In this document: positions 48,215-57,355 of the stretch, piece by piece
How the letters are laid out: the number at the start of each line of letters is the position of its first letter
How positions within the stretch are numbered: the first letter of the stretch is position 1
Assembly (NCBI GenBank): GCA_900552385.1
Contig: URZI01000005.1
Coordinates: 62,001 to 126,000 of the forward strand
Source: an uncultured Collinsella sp.
GTDB lineage: Bacteria; Actinomycetota; Coriobacteriia; Coriobacteriales; Coriobacteriaceae
Length of the DNA: 64,000 bases
Direction of reading: 5' to 3'
Made by a program: the position numbers and the translations under genes
Notes under the pieces: generated by a model
What the model was told of the DNA's origin: nothing
What the model saw: only the letters and a program-made list of their open reading frames with translations
Databases searched by the model: none

Positions 48215-48541
48215 CTACTCCTCGCCCCAGACATCCTTTGCCATGCGGAAAACCGCCCACGCCTTGGGCCAGCCGCAGTAGAAGGCTGCATGGGTCACGA
48301 CCTCCGCGATTTCTTCTTTTGTAATACCGTTCTTCTTTGCCTCCGCCAGGTGATAGCGGAAGCTCTCATCGGTAAGTCCCTGAGCCATCAGCGCGACGAC
48401 GGTCACGAGGGAGCGGTCGCGGAGGCTGAGCTGCCCCTCTCGGCTCCAGACCTCTCCGAAGAGCACGTCATCGTTCAGTTCCGCGAATTTCGGGGCGAAT
48501 TCGCCCAGGGCATCTCTGCCTGCCGTCTGCTTGACTGCCAT
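48215..48541 (-). CDS. Carboxymuconolactone decarboxylase family protein
   Basis: A 108-residue helical protein with SLRDRSLVTVVALMAQGLTDESFRYHL and EIAEVVTHAAFYCGWPKAWA, characteristic of the CMD/AhpD-like fold. It has only one cysteine in the region where AhpD has CXXC, so peroxidase activity is not supported. Start at 48541 (MAVKQT) behind GGGAGG. It precedes the aldo/keto reductase gene by 4 bp. Confidence 0.9.
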   Translation of the reverse strand: MAVKQTAGRDALGEFAPKFAELNDDVLFGEVWSREGQLSLRDRSLVTVVALMAQGLTDESFRYHLAEAKKNGITKEEIAEVVTHAAFYCGWPKAWAVFRMAKDVWGEE

Positions 48542-48554
48542 GTTTCGTTCCTCC

Positions 48555-48986
48555 CTACAGCCTTGCGTACTCTTCATGGGATACCGGCTCGCACCACTCG
48601 TTCTCGCAATTCTCGCCGGGAACCTCCACGGCGATATGGCTGAACCAGCTGTCCTTCTTCGCTCCGTGCCAGTGCTTGACGTTGGCGGGGATCATCACGA
48701 CGGAGCCCTCGTGCAGGCTGACGGCGACCTTGCCTTCCTCCTGGTACCAGCCCTCGCCAGCCGTACAGAGTAGGAGCTGACCGCCTCCTTTGTCCGCGTG
48801 ATGGATATGCCAGTTGTTGCGGCATCCCGGCTCGAAGGTCACGTTGGCGGCGAACAGGCCACCTTCCGGATCGGTCAGCGGATTCAGGAACGAATCGCCG
48901 GTGAAGTACTGGGCATAGGCGGTGTTCGCCGTTCCCGTGCCGAATGCGTTGACCTTCTCGAACTGCTCTTTTCGTTCATACCTCAT
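48555..48986 (-). CDS. Cupin domain protein
   Basis: A 143-residue single cupin barrel. Motif 1 WHIHHADKGGGQLLLCTAG and motif 2 IPANVKHWHG supply the metal-binding histidines. Homologues often accompany carboxymuconolactone decarboxylase-like genes. AGGAGG precedes the ATG at 48986. It is the second gene in the MerR-linked operon. The reaction is unknown. Confidence 0.9.
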   Translation of the reverse strand: MRYERKEQFEKVNAFGTGTANTAYAQYFTGDSFLNPLTDPEGGLFAANVTFEPGCRNNWHIHHADKGGGQLLLCTAGEGWYQEEGKVAVSLHEGSVVMIPANVKHWHGAKKDSWFSHIAVEVPGENCENEWCEPVSHEEYARL

Positions 48987-49008
48987 AATTGAAACCTCCT
49001 GCTTAGGA

Positions 49009-49731
49009 TTATCGATTCACGCCATAGCGCAGCCAGACCGCCCCGCCGTCCATGGCCTTCGCCTCTTTCAGCGTGAAGCCAAGGGCCTTGCTCTCCGAAA
49101 TGCCTTCTGCGGCTCGGAAAACCGGCGGCGTATCCGGGCTCCCGTCTGCCGCCGCCGCCAACACGATGCTGATCTCATCGCACATCCCCGCTTGCAGGAA
49201 CGACCAGTTCAGCACGCCGCCACCGCCCAGCATCAGGGTCTCGATGCTGAATTTTTCTTTCAGCTTGGAAAGGGCCAGACCGTGATCCAGCTCCGTTTCT
49301 CCCGCGATGATGTACGAGATTCCCAGCTTTCTCAAAAATGCCCTGTAGGCGTTGCCGACCTGTTCTGTCAGCGCCTCGACGACATGGGCGGTGGTGTCCA
49401 CATAGCGCAGGGTGCTGCTTTCCCACCCCAGCTTGCCGTGGGGGTCCACGGAGACATAGAACATTCCGAAGTCTGGCTGCGCGATGAAATCACCTGCCGG
49501 AACGGCCGGCGCATCTTCGTCCAGGTCCGGCTTCCTGTAGAAGGTGAAGTTATCGTCCGTCGTCACCCTGCCGGACAGCCAGCCCTGGTGATGGTAAAAG
49601 GGCTCTTTCCCGAAGGCGATGTCGTAGAACGCATCGCCCGCCGCTCTGCCCTGCGGCGTTCCCATGTAACCGCCCATGATCTTTCCGTCCAAAGCGCACA
49701 TCATGTGGCAGAAAACATACGGCCTGTTCAC
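49009..49731 (-). CDS. RibD C-terminal domain (DHFR-like) reductase
   Basis: A 240-residue protein of the RibD_C/dihydrofolate reductase-like fold. It shows MMCALDGKI at the N-terminus and LMLGGGGVLNWSFLQAGMCDEISIV, the conserved nucleotide-binding stretch. It lacks the RibD deaminase domain, and riboflavin genes are absent nearby, so a general NADPH reductase role is more likely. It starts with GTG at 49731 behind AGGAGG and is the first gene of the operon driven by the MerR-type promoter. Confidence 0.87.
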   Translation of the reverse strand: MNRPYVFCHMMCALDGKIMGGYMGTPQGRAAGDAFYDIAFGKEPFYHHQGWLSGRVTTDDNFTFYRKPDLDEDAPAVPAGDFIAQPDFGMFYVSVDPHGKLGWESSTLRYVDTTAHVVEALTEQVGNAYRAFLRKLGISYIIAGETELDHGLALSKLKEKFSIETLMLGGGGVLNWSFLQAGMCDEISIVLAAAADGSPDTPPVFRAAEGISESKALGFTLKEAKAMDGGAVWLRYGVNR

Positions 49732-49800
49732 GTTCGATTCCCCTCCTTATGATTGACAAACATTCTGTTTGGAAGCATGCTTCCTTTGAACTTCATGTGC

Positions 49801-49831
49801 ATCCTAGAACTTGAAGTTAACTTTAAGTCAA
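49801..49831 (-). promoter_or_regulatory. MerR-type promoter with operator in a 19-bp spacer
   Basis: On the minus strand, TTGACT (49831-49826) and TAGGAT (49806-49801) are 19 bp apart. The dyad ACTTGAAGTTAACTTTAAGT (49809-49828) fills the spacer. Over-long spacers with a central dyad are the hallmark of MerR-family activation, and the CTTGAAGTTAACTT core resembles AdhR/NmlR-type boxes. Confidence 0.8.
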
Positions 49832-49864
49832 GGGGATTCTGGAATAATTCGGAGGGGTTTTCAG

Positions 49865-50332
49865 ATGGTCTATACGGTGGGAGAGATGGCGAAGCTGCTG
49901 GGGGTTGCGGCGTCCACCTTGCGCTACTACGACAAGGAGGGGCTGCTGCCCTTCGTGGAGCGCTCCTCCGGTGGCATTCGCATGTTCCGAGAATCGGATA
50001 TCGAATGGCTGCAGGTGATCGGCTGCATGAAGAAAGCCGGGATGTCCATCAAGGACATCCGGCAGTACATTGAGATGGCGCTGCAAGGAGACGACACCAT
50101 CGATTTGCGCCTTGCCATGTTCCGGCGCCAACAAGAAGTTCTGAAACAGCAGATGGCGGAATTGCAGCACACCATGGAGATGGTGGATTATAAGTGCTGG
50201 TATTACGAAACGGCGAAGGAAGCGGGTACGGTCGATGCCCCGCAGAAGATGGAGCTTGCCGAAGTCCCGGAACGCTTTCGGAAGATTCGGCAGGAGCTGC
50301 GCACTGCGCCGGGGACTGCGGCAACGATATAA
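49865..50332 (+). CDS. MerR family transcriptional regulator
   Basis: A 155-residue regulator. The N-terminal winged helix is MVYTVGEMAKLLGVAASTLRYYDKEGLL, followed by the second helix pair and a coiled coil (about 80-115). The C-terminal region has a single Cys (KCWYYE), a possible redox sensor residue. The ATG at 49865 follows GGAGGGG. It is divergent from the redox operon and probably binds the 49809-49828 dyad. Confidence 0.92.
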   Translation: MVYTVGEMAKLLGVAASTLRYYDKEGLLPFVERSSGGIRMFRESDIEWLQVIGCMKKAGMSIKDIRQYIEMALQGDDTIDLRLAMFRRQQEVLKQQMAELQHTMEMVDYKCWYYETAKEAGTVDAPQKMELAEVPERFRKIRQELRTAPGTAATI

Positions 50333-50952
50333 CAAGACTGCTTAGGCAACGGCAGTCAACCGCTTGATAATCACGGTAACTTTACCGTTCAAAAAAGTAC
50401 TACCAACAAACGACCACCCCGGCTATCCGCTGTTCGCGGAAGAGCAGGGGAGCTCTTGTCGCCGGGATGGAACCTTTTCAACTCGCAGAATAGCAGAATC
50501 GCCTCGCAAGCCAGAATCAGCACGGGACGGCAGCGGGCAGAACCGCCACCGCTAAATTACCCTCACGTTGTCACTGGCAGCCCTGATTAAATATGCTAGG
50601 TATCTCGGGATAATGCTATCGGTCGCATACGCGCAAGAGTGTCCGCTGATTGCAGCCGGTTGTTCCCCTTCCTACGCCAATGGTGTGCAGACATCTTCGA
50701 TATTCTTGCTCGTTCTGGCGAAAATCGCGTCTCCAGGGTTTGCCTTTTTCGATTTAGCGGCACCTCCGTCCTTGTTATAGCGATAAACATACCATGAGTG
50801 GCGTACGGGTCGAGAAGGGCTGGCGCCAAAAGAGTCCAACGGCCGTTACGGCTTCGTTAGAAACGCGCCCCACCATGGATGGTGAACCCGAAAGGTAAGA
50901 CGCGCGGGCACGGCGACTCGGCCCGCGCGCCCGGAAGAGAAAGGACGAACCC
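50333..50952. other. Intergenic region with palindromes and one weak ORF
   Basis: This 620-bp region holds a palindrome ACGGTAA/TTACCGT (50373-50388), a minus-strand 55-codon frame (50839-50672, TTG start) with protein-like sequence, and a 9-bp inverted repeat CGCGCGGGC/GCCCGCGCG (50901-50929) just before the lanF-like start. No gene is firmly supported. Confidence 0.5.
50901..50929 (+). promoter_or_regulatory. Inverted repeat before the lantibiotic-immunity module
   Basis: CGCGCGGGC (50901-50909) and GCCCGCGCG (50921-50929) form a perfect 9-bp dyad 24 bp upstream of the ATG at 50953. It could be a regulator site or leader hairpin. Confidence 0.4.
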
Positions 50953-51677
<725 letters not shown>

Positions 51678-51681
<4 letters not shown>

Positions 51682-52448
51682 CGGGCGAGAAAGGCGGCCT
51701 GCTCGCGGGCCTGCGCGCCGAGGCCCTGAAGTCGCGCCACGCGGCACCGGTTCGCTTGGCCGTGCTCATGGCGCTGCCGATGCCGCTGCTCGGCGCGATG
51801 CCCTACCGGGGCGTGCAGATCTTCAGCGCGTGGAACTACTGGTACGCGCTCTTTCTGCCCGTGTCTCTCTCGCTCGTGGTGGCGTGCGTCGCGCGGGCGG
51901 ACACGCGCACGCGGATGCGGGGGCTTCTAGGCTTGGGCTTCCCGCTCGGGCGCGCCTGGTGGGCCAAGGCGCTCTGGTGCCTCGCGCTCTGCACGCTCTC
52001 GAACCTCGTGGTCTTCGGCATCTACCTCGCGGGCTCGGCGTTCTCCTCGCAGGGCCTCACGGCCGCGGGCACGCTCACGATGCTCCTCTGCGCGCTCGCC
52101 AACACGGTGACCGCGGCGTGGATGATCCCCGCAGGGCTCTTCCTCACGGCGCGACTCGGCATGCTCGCGGGCATCTTCTGCCCGCTCGCCGCGCAGCTCG
52201 TGGGTGGGTTCGCCTGGTCGCTGATGCCGCTGCCGCAGCTCTTTCCGCCGTCGGCGAGCATGGTCATCCCCACGAGCTTCATCCCCGTGCTGCCGAGCGG
52301 CGAGCCACTCGCGGCGGACATGGCGCTCGGCGGGGCGCTCACGGCGGACGGCATGCTCACACTGGCGGGCCTTGCGGTCTGCGCACTCGCGTTCGCCGCG
52401 CTCACGGCGGCGGGCGCGGCCTGGTTCGCGCGCTCCGAGGAGAGGTGA
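51678..52448 (+). CDS. Lantibiotic-immunity ABC permease, MutE/EpiE type
   Basis: A 256-residue membrane protein with about six hydrophobic segments. FSAWNYWYALFLPVSLSLVVACV near the start resembles the MutE/EpiE/SpaE permease family. The overlap of start codon with the LanF-like stop and stop with the next start (TGATG) implies tight translational coupling. It would form the transmembrane part of a LanFEG exporter that removes lantibiotics from the membrane. Confidence 0.87.
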
Positions 52449-53263
52449 TGGCCATGACACGACTCTCCGACCCGACGCCGCGCATGACTCTCCCGCGGGC
52501 CCTGCTCTCCGAGGCCCTGCGCCTGGCGCGCTCCCCGCTCACGGCGGTGCACCTCGTCTGCGGCCTGGCAGCCGGTCTTGCCTGCGGCGAGTACTTCTCT
52601 GTAACCCGATGGGACCCGGCGCTGGGCGCGGACGCCTACGCCCAGTTCCTCGGCGCCCTCATGCCGCTCATGTCCGCCATCGTCTGCGGGCTCGCCGTGG
52701 ACGAGGAGCGCGCTGCCGGGCACCTCGCCAACCTCACGGCGGTCCCCTCGCGCGGGCGCGCCGTCGCGGCGAAGCTGCTCGCCCTTGCGGCGCTCGGCGC
52801 GGGCGCGCTGGCCGTGGCGCTCGGCGTGTTCGGGGCCGTGCTCGCCGTCGCCGGGCGCCTGCCGCTCGGGCCCGCTCCGCTTGCGGCCGCCTGGGCGGGC
52901 ATCGTGCTGGGCAGCCTGCCCCTCTACGCGCTGGGGCTCGGCGTGGCCCTGCGCCTCAGCCGCAACGCCGCCATCTGCGCCGGCGCGGCGGGGATGCTCC
53001 TCGCGTTCTTCTCAGTGGGCGGACTTGCGCACGGCCTCATGACCGGCGAGCTCACCGGTGCCCTGGCGACGCCCCTGAGCTGGGTGCCGCTCGCCTGGCC
53101 CGCGCGCCTGGGGTCGCTCGGGATAGAGGCCTTCATCGACGCCGCACGCGCGGCGGCCCCTCTCCTCACGACTGCGCTCGCTGGCCTCGTGCTCGCCCTG
53201 GCAGCCGCCGCCGTCCTTCTGGCCTGGTTCTGCCGTTTCGAGGACGGGAGGGCAGATGAGTAG
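52448..53263 (+). CDS. Lantibiotic-immunity ABC permease, MutG type
   Basis: A 271-residue membrane protein with about six hydrophobic segments. MutG/SpaG-like features include a Met-rich opening (MAMTRLSDPTPRMTLPRALLSEALRLARSPLT) and VDEERAAGHLANLTAVPSRGRAVAAKL after the first two segments. The ATG at 52448 overlaps the stop of the preceding gene; the frame is open much further upstream but only as an overlap of that gene. An in-frame ATG at 52454 is an alternative. Confidence 0.85.
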   Translation: MAMTRLSDPTPRMTLPRALLSEALRLARSPLTAVHLVCGLAAGLACGEYFSVTRWDPALGADAYAQFLGALMPLMSAIVCGLAVDEERAAGHLANLTAVPSRGRAVAAKLLALAALGAGALAVALGVFGAVLAVAGRLPLGPAPLAAAWAGIVLGSLPLYALGLGVALRLSRNAAICAGAAGMLLAFFSVGGLAHGLMTGELTGALATPLSWVPLAWPARLGSLGIEAFIDAARAAAPLLTTALAGLVLALAAAAVLLAWFCRFEDGRADE

Positions 53264-53657
53264 GAAGCCGCTCGCCGCCGTGCTCGCCCTCCTCTCCGTA
53301 GCGCTCGTCCTGGGCGGGAATGCCCTGCTCGACGCCGGCTGGGGGTCGGCGCTGCGCTCGATCGCCGACCGCGTGCTGCCCAACCCTGAGATCGCCATGT
53401 GGGCGCCCGCGCCCGAGCCCGGCAGCCACGCGAGCTCCTACGCCGACGCCACCGGGGCGGGGGCGAACTACGTCTACCTGGTGGACGCGGCGGACGACAG
53501 GGGCAATGTCCGAGAGCTCCAGCTCATCTTCTTCGGACGGGAGTCGAACGGCGAGGGCTGGCTCGAGATCGAGGCGCGCGGCGGCTCGGGCGTGCGCTAC
53601 CGCGCGTGCGATGCGGCCGAGGCGCCCGCAGCTGCGCGCGGGGCTCTAGACCGCTGA
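53256..53657 (+). CDS. YxeA-like (DUF1093) small exported protein
   Basis: A 133-residue protein with an N-terminal signal/anchor (PLAAVLALLSVALVLGGNALL) and a beta-rich domain. The stretch YVYLVDAADDRGNVRELQLIFFGRESNGEGWLEIEARGGSGVRYRACDAAEAP resembles YxeA proteins, which often accompany lantibiotic-immunity transporters. It overlaps the MutG-like gene by 8 bp. Its role in immunity is not defined. Confidence 0.7.
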   Translation: MSRKPLAAVLALLSVALVLGGNALLDAGWGSALRSIADRVLPNPEIAMWAPAPEPGSHASSYADATGAGANYVYLVDAADDRGNVRELQLIFFGRESNGEGWLEIEARGGSGVRYRACDAAEAPAAARGALDR

Positions 53658-53701
53658 GCGCGGCGCAAGTACAATGCAACGGGAGTTTCAGGAGGTCGAA
53701 T

Positions 53702-54364
53702 ATGGCGAGGATACTGGCAGTGGATGATGAGCGGGCGATCCTCGACGCGCTCGCGCGCGTTCTCGGCCGCGACGGCCATGAAGTCGTCAAGGCAACGGAC
53801 CCGACGGCGGTCCTGGGGACGGACCTCTCGCGCTTCGACCTCGTGCTCTGCGACGTCATGATGCCGGGGCTCGACGGCTTCGAGCTCGTGCGGCAGATCC
53901 GCCCGGACTTCGACGGGCCCATCATCTTCCTGACCGCGCGCGTGGCCGAGGAGGACGCCGTGGCCGGCTACGGCCTGGGCGCCGACGACTACGTCCGCAA
54001 GCCCTTCGGGGCCGCGGAGCTGCGCGCCAAAGTCGCGGCCCATCTACGCCGTGAGCGCCGGCCGCGCTCGCACGCCCTCTCCTTCGGGGAGGTGCGGATC
54101 GACCTCGGGGCGCGCGGCCTCGCCGTGGGTGGCGAGGCCGTGCCGCTCACGCCCACCGAGTACGCCATCTGCGAGTACCTCGCCCGCCACCCCGGGCAGG
54201 TCATGAGCCGCGCGCAGATCCGCGAGGCGGTGCTCGGCTGGGAGAGCGACGCCGACGACGCGGCCATATCCATGCAGGTCAGCCGCGCCCGGAGGAAACT
54301 CTCCGAGGCCGGCGCCGATCCGATCGCGACCGTCTGGGGGATGGGGTACAAGTGGCAGCTCTGA
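53702..54364 (+). CDS. Response regulator, OmpR family (lantibiotic module)
   Basis: A 220-residue regulator. The receiver has acidic DDE residues, the phosphoacceptor Asp in VLCDVMMPGLDG and the KPF lysine. A winged helix follows (LTPTEYAICEYLARHPGQVMSRAQIREAVLG, AISMQVSRARRKL). It starts at the ATG at 53702 behind TTTCAGGAGG; the frame is open further upstream. The kinase gene overlaps its end by 13 bp. It resembles SpaR/NisR-type regulators of immunity genes. Confidence 0.92.
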   Translation: MARILAVDDERAILDALARVLGRDGHEVVKATDPTAVLGTDLSRFDLVLCDVMMPGLDGFELVRQIRPDFDGPIIFLTARVAEEDAVAGYGLGADDYVRKPFGAAELRAKVAAHLRRERRPRSHALSFGEVRIDLGARGLAVGGEAVPLTPTEYAICEYLARHPGQVMSRAQIREAVLGWESDADDAAISMQVSRARRKLSEAGADPIATVWGMGYKWQL

Positions 54365-55779
54365 GGACCAGGGCGCGAGGTCGCGGGGGCATGCCGCTCT
54401 CCTTCGTCATCGCGCGCTACTTCGCCTACGCGTTCGCGGCGGTCGCCACGGCGTGGCTCGCCTCGTTCATGGCGCTCTCCGCGGCGATCAACGCGGGCTT
54501 CGTCTACGAGGCAAGCTGGGGGCCGGCCAATGCGCGCGAGGTCGCGGAGGGCCTGGCACGCGACGGCGTCTGCGGGCAGCAGGACGTGCCGACGGCGTAC
54601 CGCTACCTCATCCTGAATAAGGACGGATACGTGCTGATGACAGACCTCGAGGGCACGCGGCTCGAAGACGCGACGGAAATGGCCCGTGCGGCACTCGCCG
54701 CGGATCCGGGCACAGTGGAGATTGAGGGCGGGGGCTCGGGTCTCACCTACGCCGCGTTCCCGCTCAAGGGCGGCGGGGCCTGCGCACTCGTCAGCGAGTA
54801 CCTGCCGCAGTGGGTCTCGCGCGACCTCGCCGGCCTGCTTCCCAACCCGCAGAACCTCATGCTCGTCGGCGCCGCTGCGGGAAGCGCGCTCGCGCTCGCG
54901 CTCGTGGCGCGCCGCGCGAGCCGCGTGATCTCGCGCAAGATGGCGCCGCTCGCGGAGGCGGCGGAGCGCGTCGGCGCGGGGGAGCTCGACTTCGCGGTCG
55001 GCAGCACCAACGTGCGCGAGGTGAACGACGTCCTCGCCGCGATGGACGCCATGCGGGCCTCCCTCGCCGAGTCGCTCGAGGCCCGCTGGGCCGCGGAGCG
55101 GGGGCAGCGCGAGCAGGTGGCGTCGCTCGCCCACGACCTCAAGACGCCGCTCACCGTGCTGCGCGCCAACGCCGACTTCGTGGCGGAGGAGCTGGAAGAC
55201 GAGAAAGACGCCGACCTCGCGGCCGCCGCGCGCGACATAGCCGGCAGTGTCGAAAGGCTCGACGGCTACGTGCGCTTGCTCATCGAGGCCTCGCGCGGGT
55301 CCGGCGGGGCTGAGAGGGCCCCCATGCGGCCGGCCGAGCTCTGCGAGCAGGTCCTCGCCGAGGCCGCCCAGATCGCCCGGGCGCGAGGCGTGACGCTCGA
55401 CGCGGCCACGGGCCCTGCTGTCGCGGGCGCGCCCGAGGCCCCGCTCGACCGAACCGCCCTGGCGCGAGCCGCCGCGAACCTCGTGGCCAACGCCGCCGAG
55501 CACGCGCGCTCGCGCGTGGCGGTCTCCTGCGACGTCGAGGGCAGCCACCTCGTCATCGAGGTGTCCGACGACGGACCGGGCTTCTCTCCCGCCGCCCTCG
55601 AACGCGGCTGTGAGCGCCTCTTCACAGATGACTCCTCCCGCTCCTCGCGCGACGGAGGCCGCCACTACGGGCTCGGCCTCCACGCCGCCTCCGAGGCCGC
55701 GAGCGCCCACGGGGGCTCCGTCTCTCTCGCCAACAGCCCCTCGGGCGGCGCGGTGGCCACCATCGCGGTCCCCCTGTGA
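54352..55779 (+). CDS. Sensor histidine kinase (lantibiotic module)
   Basis: A 475-residue membrane kinase with two membrane segments (about 15-45 and 165-185) flanking an extracytoplasmic domain. HAMP, HisKA with LAHDLKTPL (His about 261) and a HATPase domain with NLVANAAEHAR, DDGPGFS and GLGLHAA follow. It probably starts at the GTG at 54352 inside the regulator gene, with the ATG at 54391 as alternative. Such kinases sense lantibiotics or cell-envelope stress. Confidence 0.9.
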   Translation: MAALRTRARGRGGMPLSFVIARYFAYAFAAVATAWLASFMALSAAINAGFVYEASWGPANAREVAEGLARDGVCGQQDVPTAYRYLILNKDGYVLMTDLEGTRLEDATEMARAALAADPGTVEIEGGGSGLTYAAFPLKGGGACALVSEYLPQWVSRDLAGLLPNPQNLMLVGAAAGSALALALVARRASRVISRKMAPLAEAAERVGAGELDFAVGSTNVREVNDVLAAMDAMRASLAESLEARWAAERGQREQVASLAHDLKTPLTVLRANADFVAEELEDEKDADLAAAARDIAGSVERLDGYVRLLIEASRGSGGAERAPMRPAELCEQVLAEAAQIARARGVTLDAATGPAVAGAPEAPLDRTALARAAANLVANAAEHARSRVAVSCDVEGSHLVIEVSDDGPGFSPAALERGCERLFTDDSSRSSRDGGRHYGLGLHAASEAASAHGGSVSLANSPSGGAVATIAVPL

Positions 55780-56506
55780 GGGCCTGACGACTCAGGCCCT
55801 CACACCGGCGTGCCTCGCAATCAAACGCTTCCCGGATAATAATACCCGTTGCAGGGATCGCCCTGTCTAGTCGCCGCCCATGTGCATGAGCATGCCGGCG
55901 ATGCGAGTCGCCATCTCGTCCGCCGCTGGAATGAATCCTTACTCCCATTCCTCCGAGTACCGCCCCATGCCTTGTCGTCTTGAAACACGGGGAGTAAATG
56001 GCGAAATCGCAGATGAAAGGGAGTAAAAAGGCAAAGAAAAAGCCTCCATTCCAACATGGGAACGGAGGCTCGATAATTGAGTTTACTCACCAATGTCGCT
56101 GGTGGCTTTGCCGTGACTCTCGTACGAAACGAAACTCAGCGGCACAGTGCGGCACTCAAAAGTGCAGGTCAGAACCCTGTCAGCCTACTCCCACTCAGTG
56201 CCTAATCCAGTCCGAGTGTTGTCGATGCGTGTCGCGTCGTACCGTCTAAGGACTGAATCGTGCGCAATTTGGGCGAATCAGGCCCTTGATTCGCGATTTC
56301 GGGAATGACTCAATTGATTCGCAAAACCGCAGGCCGCTCCTTTAATCACTCCCTGGTTCCCGCCGGGGTTCGTAGCGGGTGGCGTGAAAAGGGGTGATTC
56401 AAAGGGTCGGAGAGATGCGTCTTAGCCGAGAATAAGGTTAGCCTTATCTTACTGCATGATTCGTGTGTTATAGTTAGATGCCTCTAACTATTTGGGGGCG
56501 ATAGCA
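55780..56506. other. Intergenic region with a gene relic and a DtxR-like box
   Basis: About 727 bp. On the minus strand, 55938-55867 encodes a 23-residue fragment after a stop codon (ADEMATRIAGMLMHMGGD) with a natural-looking C-terminus: a likely remnant of a gene truncated by insertion of the GC-rich module. A hairpin AGCCTCC...GGAGGCT (56041-56072) and a DtxR-like box (56433-56451) are also present. Confidence 0.5.
56433..56490 (+). promoter_or_regulatory. DtxR/IdeR-like box and dyad before the methyltransferase gene
   Basis: The sequence TAAGGTTAGCCTTATCTTA (56433-56451) matches the DtxR/IdeR iron-box consensus at about 15 of 19 positions and contains a perfect ATAAGG/CCTTAT dyad. Just downstream, TAGTTAGA/TCTAACTA (56471-56490) forms a second perfect dyad before the ATG at 56507. 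Confidence 0.5.
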
Positions 56507-57136
56507 ATGCACGAACGCAAGGGCTTCTGGGACAAGAATGCCGGTCGGTACGACCGTTTCATGCGAAAGGACCGGGCGGCGTATGAGAAGATGTATGGGC
56601 TGATCAGGCCGGTGGTGAAAGCAAAAACCGTGCTGGAGGTTGCCACCGGCACGGGGCTTATCGCAAAGAGCGTCGTGAATGCGGCGGCGTACATCGAGGC
56701 TACGGACGCTTCTGCAAAGATGATCCTTGAAGCAAAGCGGGACAATCAATCCGCAAAGCTGCACTTTTCCGTACAAGATATGTTCCGCCTGCCCTATGCA
56801 CAGAAGTCCTTTGATGTGGTGATCGCGTCCAACGCGCTTCACATAGTGCCGCATCCGGAAAAGGCCCTGCAAGAAATCAGGCGGGTGCTGAAGGACGACG
56901 GCGTGCTCATCGCGCCAACCTTCACCCACGCGGGGAGCTCGGTTTCCGGCAAGGCAAAAGCCTTTTTCATGAGTATGGCGGGATTCCCCCTCCACAGCAG
57001 GTGGACAAGCGAGGAATACCTACGTTTCCTGCGTCAAAACGGCTGGGCAGTGCAGAAAAGCGCGGTGCTGAAGGCCTCGTTCCCGTTGACCTATGCGGAA
57101 TGCACGAAATCGGAGGGGCCAGATGTCGTTCTTTGA
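56507..57136 (+). CDS. Class I SAM-dependent methyltransferase
   Basis: A 209-residue protein. Motif I VLEVATGTGLIA, motif II IEATDASAKMI, and the FDVVIASNALH post-II region are clear. It starts with HERKGFWDKNAGRYDRFM, as in small ubiE-like methyltransferases of clostridia. The ATG at 56507 follows TTGGGGGCG. A DtxR-like box upstream suggests iron-linked regulation. The substrate is unknown. Confidence 0.85.
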   Translation: MHERKGFWDKNAGRYDRFMRKDRAAYEKMYGLIRPVVKAKTVLEVATGTGLIAKSVVNAAAYIEATDASAKMILEAKRDNQSAKLHFSVQDMFRLPYAQKSFDVVIASNALHIVPHPEKALQEIRRVLKDDGVLIAPTFTHAGSSVSGKAKAFFMSMAGFPLHSRWTSEEYLRFLRQNGWAVQKSAVLKASFPLTYAECTKSEGPDVVL

Positions 57137-57355
57137 AAACGCCCGTCAGCGTGGAGAGGACTAGAAAGCTCAACCGAGCTGCAATTCAGGAGGGGCGTTG
57201 CGCCGTTCTGCAAGGCAGTGTGGCGGATATGGCGTTTGATGACGTCATGCGGGCGTTTTTGCATCCACCCTGCACATGGCGATAGGCATGACGGTCATAG
57301 CGGCTGTGCTGGCGGCGGCACTTATGACAGTCTTTATTCACTGAGGAAGAAACCT
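57137..57355 (+). pseudogene. Relics of a methyltransferase and a membrane peptide
   Basis: Between the two methyltransferase genes, 57148-57245 reads SVERTRKLNRAAIQEGRCAV and onward (LQGSVADMAFDD), an internal methyltransferase segment lacking motif I. Then 57276-57344 encodes MAIGMTVIAAVLAAALMTVF and two more residues, a lone membrane helix. These look like remains of a larger cassette. Confidence 0.5.

Noticed and set aside
53989..55710. A 573-codon minus-strand frame opposite the regulator/kinase pair
   Set aside because: Arg/Gly-rich antisense shadow of two clear two-component genes in very GC-rich DNA.
56340..56400. tRNA-like TPsiC sequence GGTTC near the methyltransferase locus, as a possible attachment site
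   Set aside because: No cloverleaf or acceptor stem could be folded around it.
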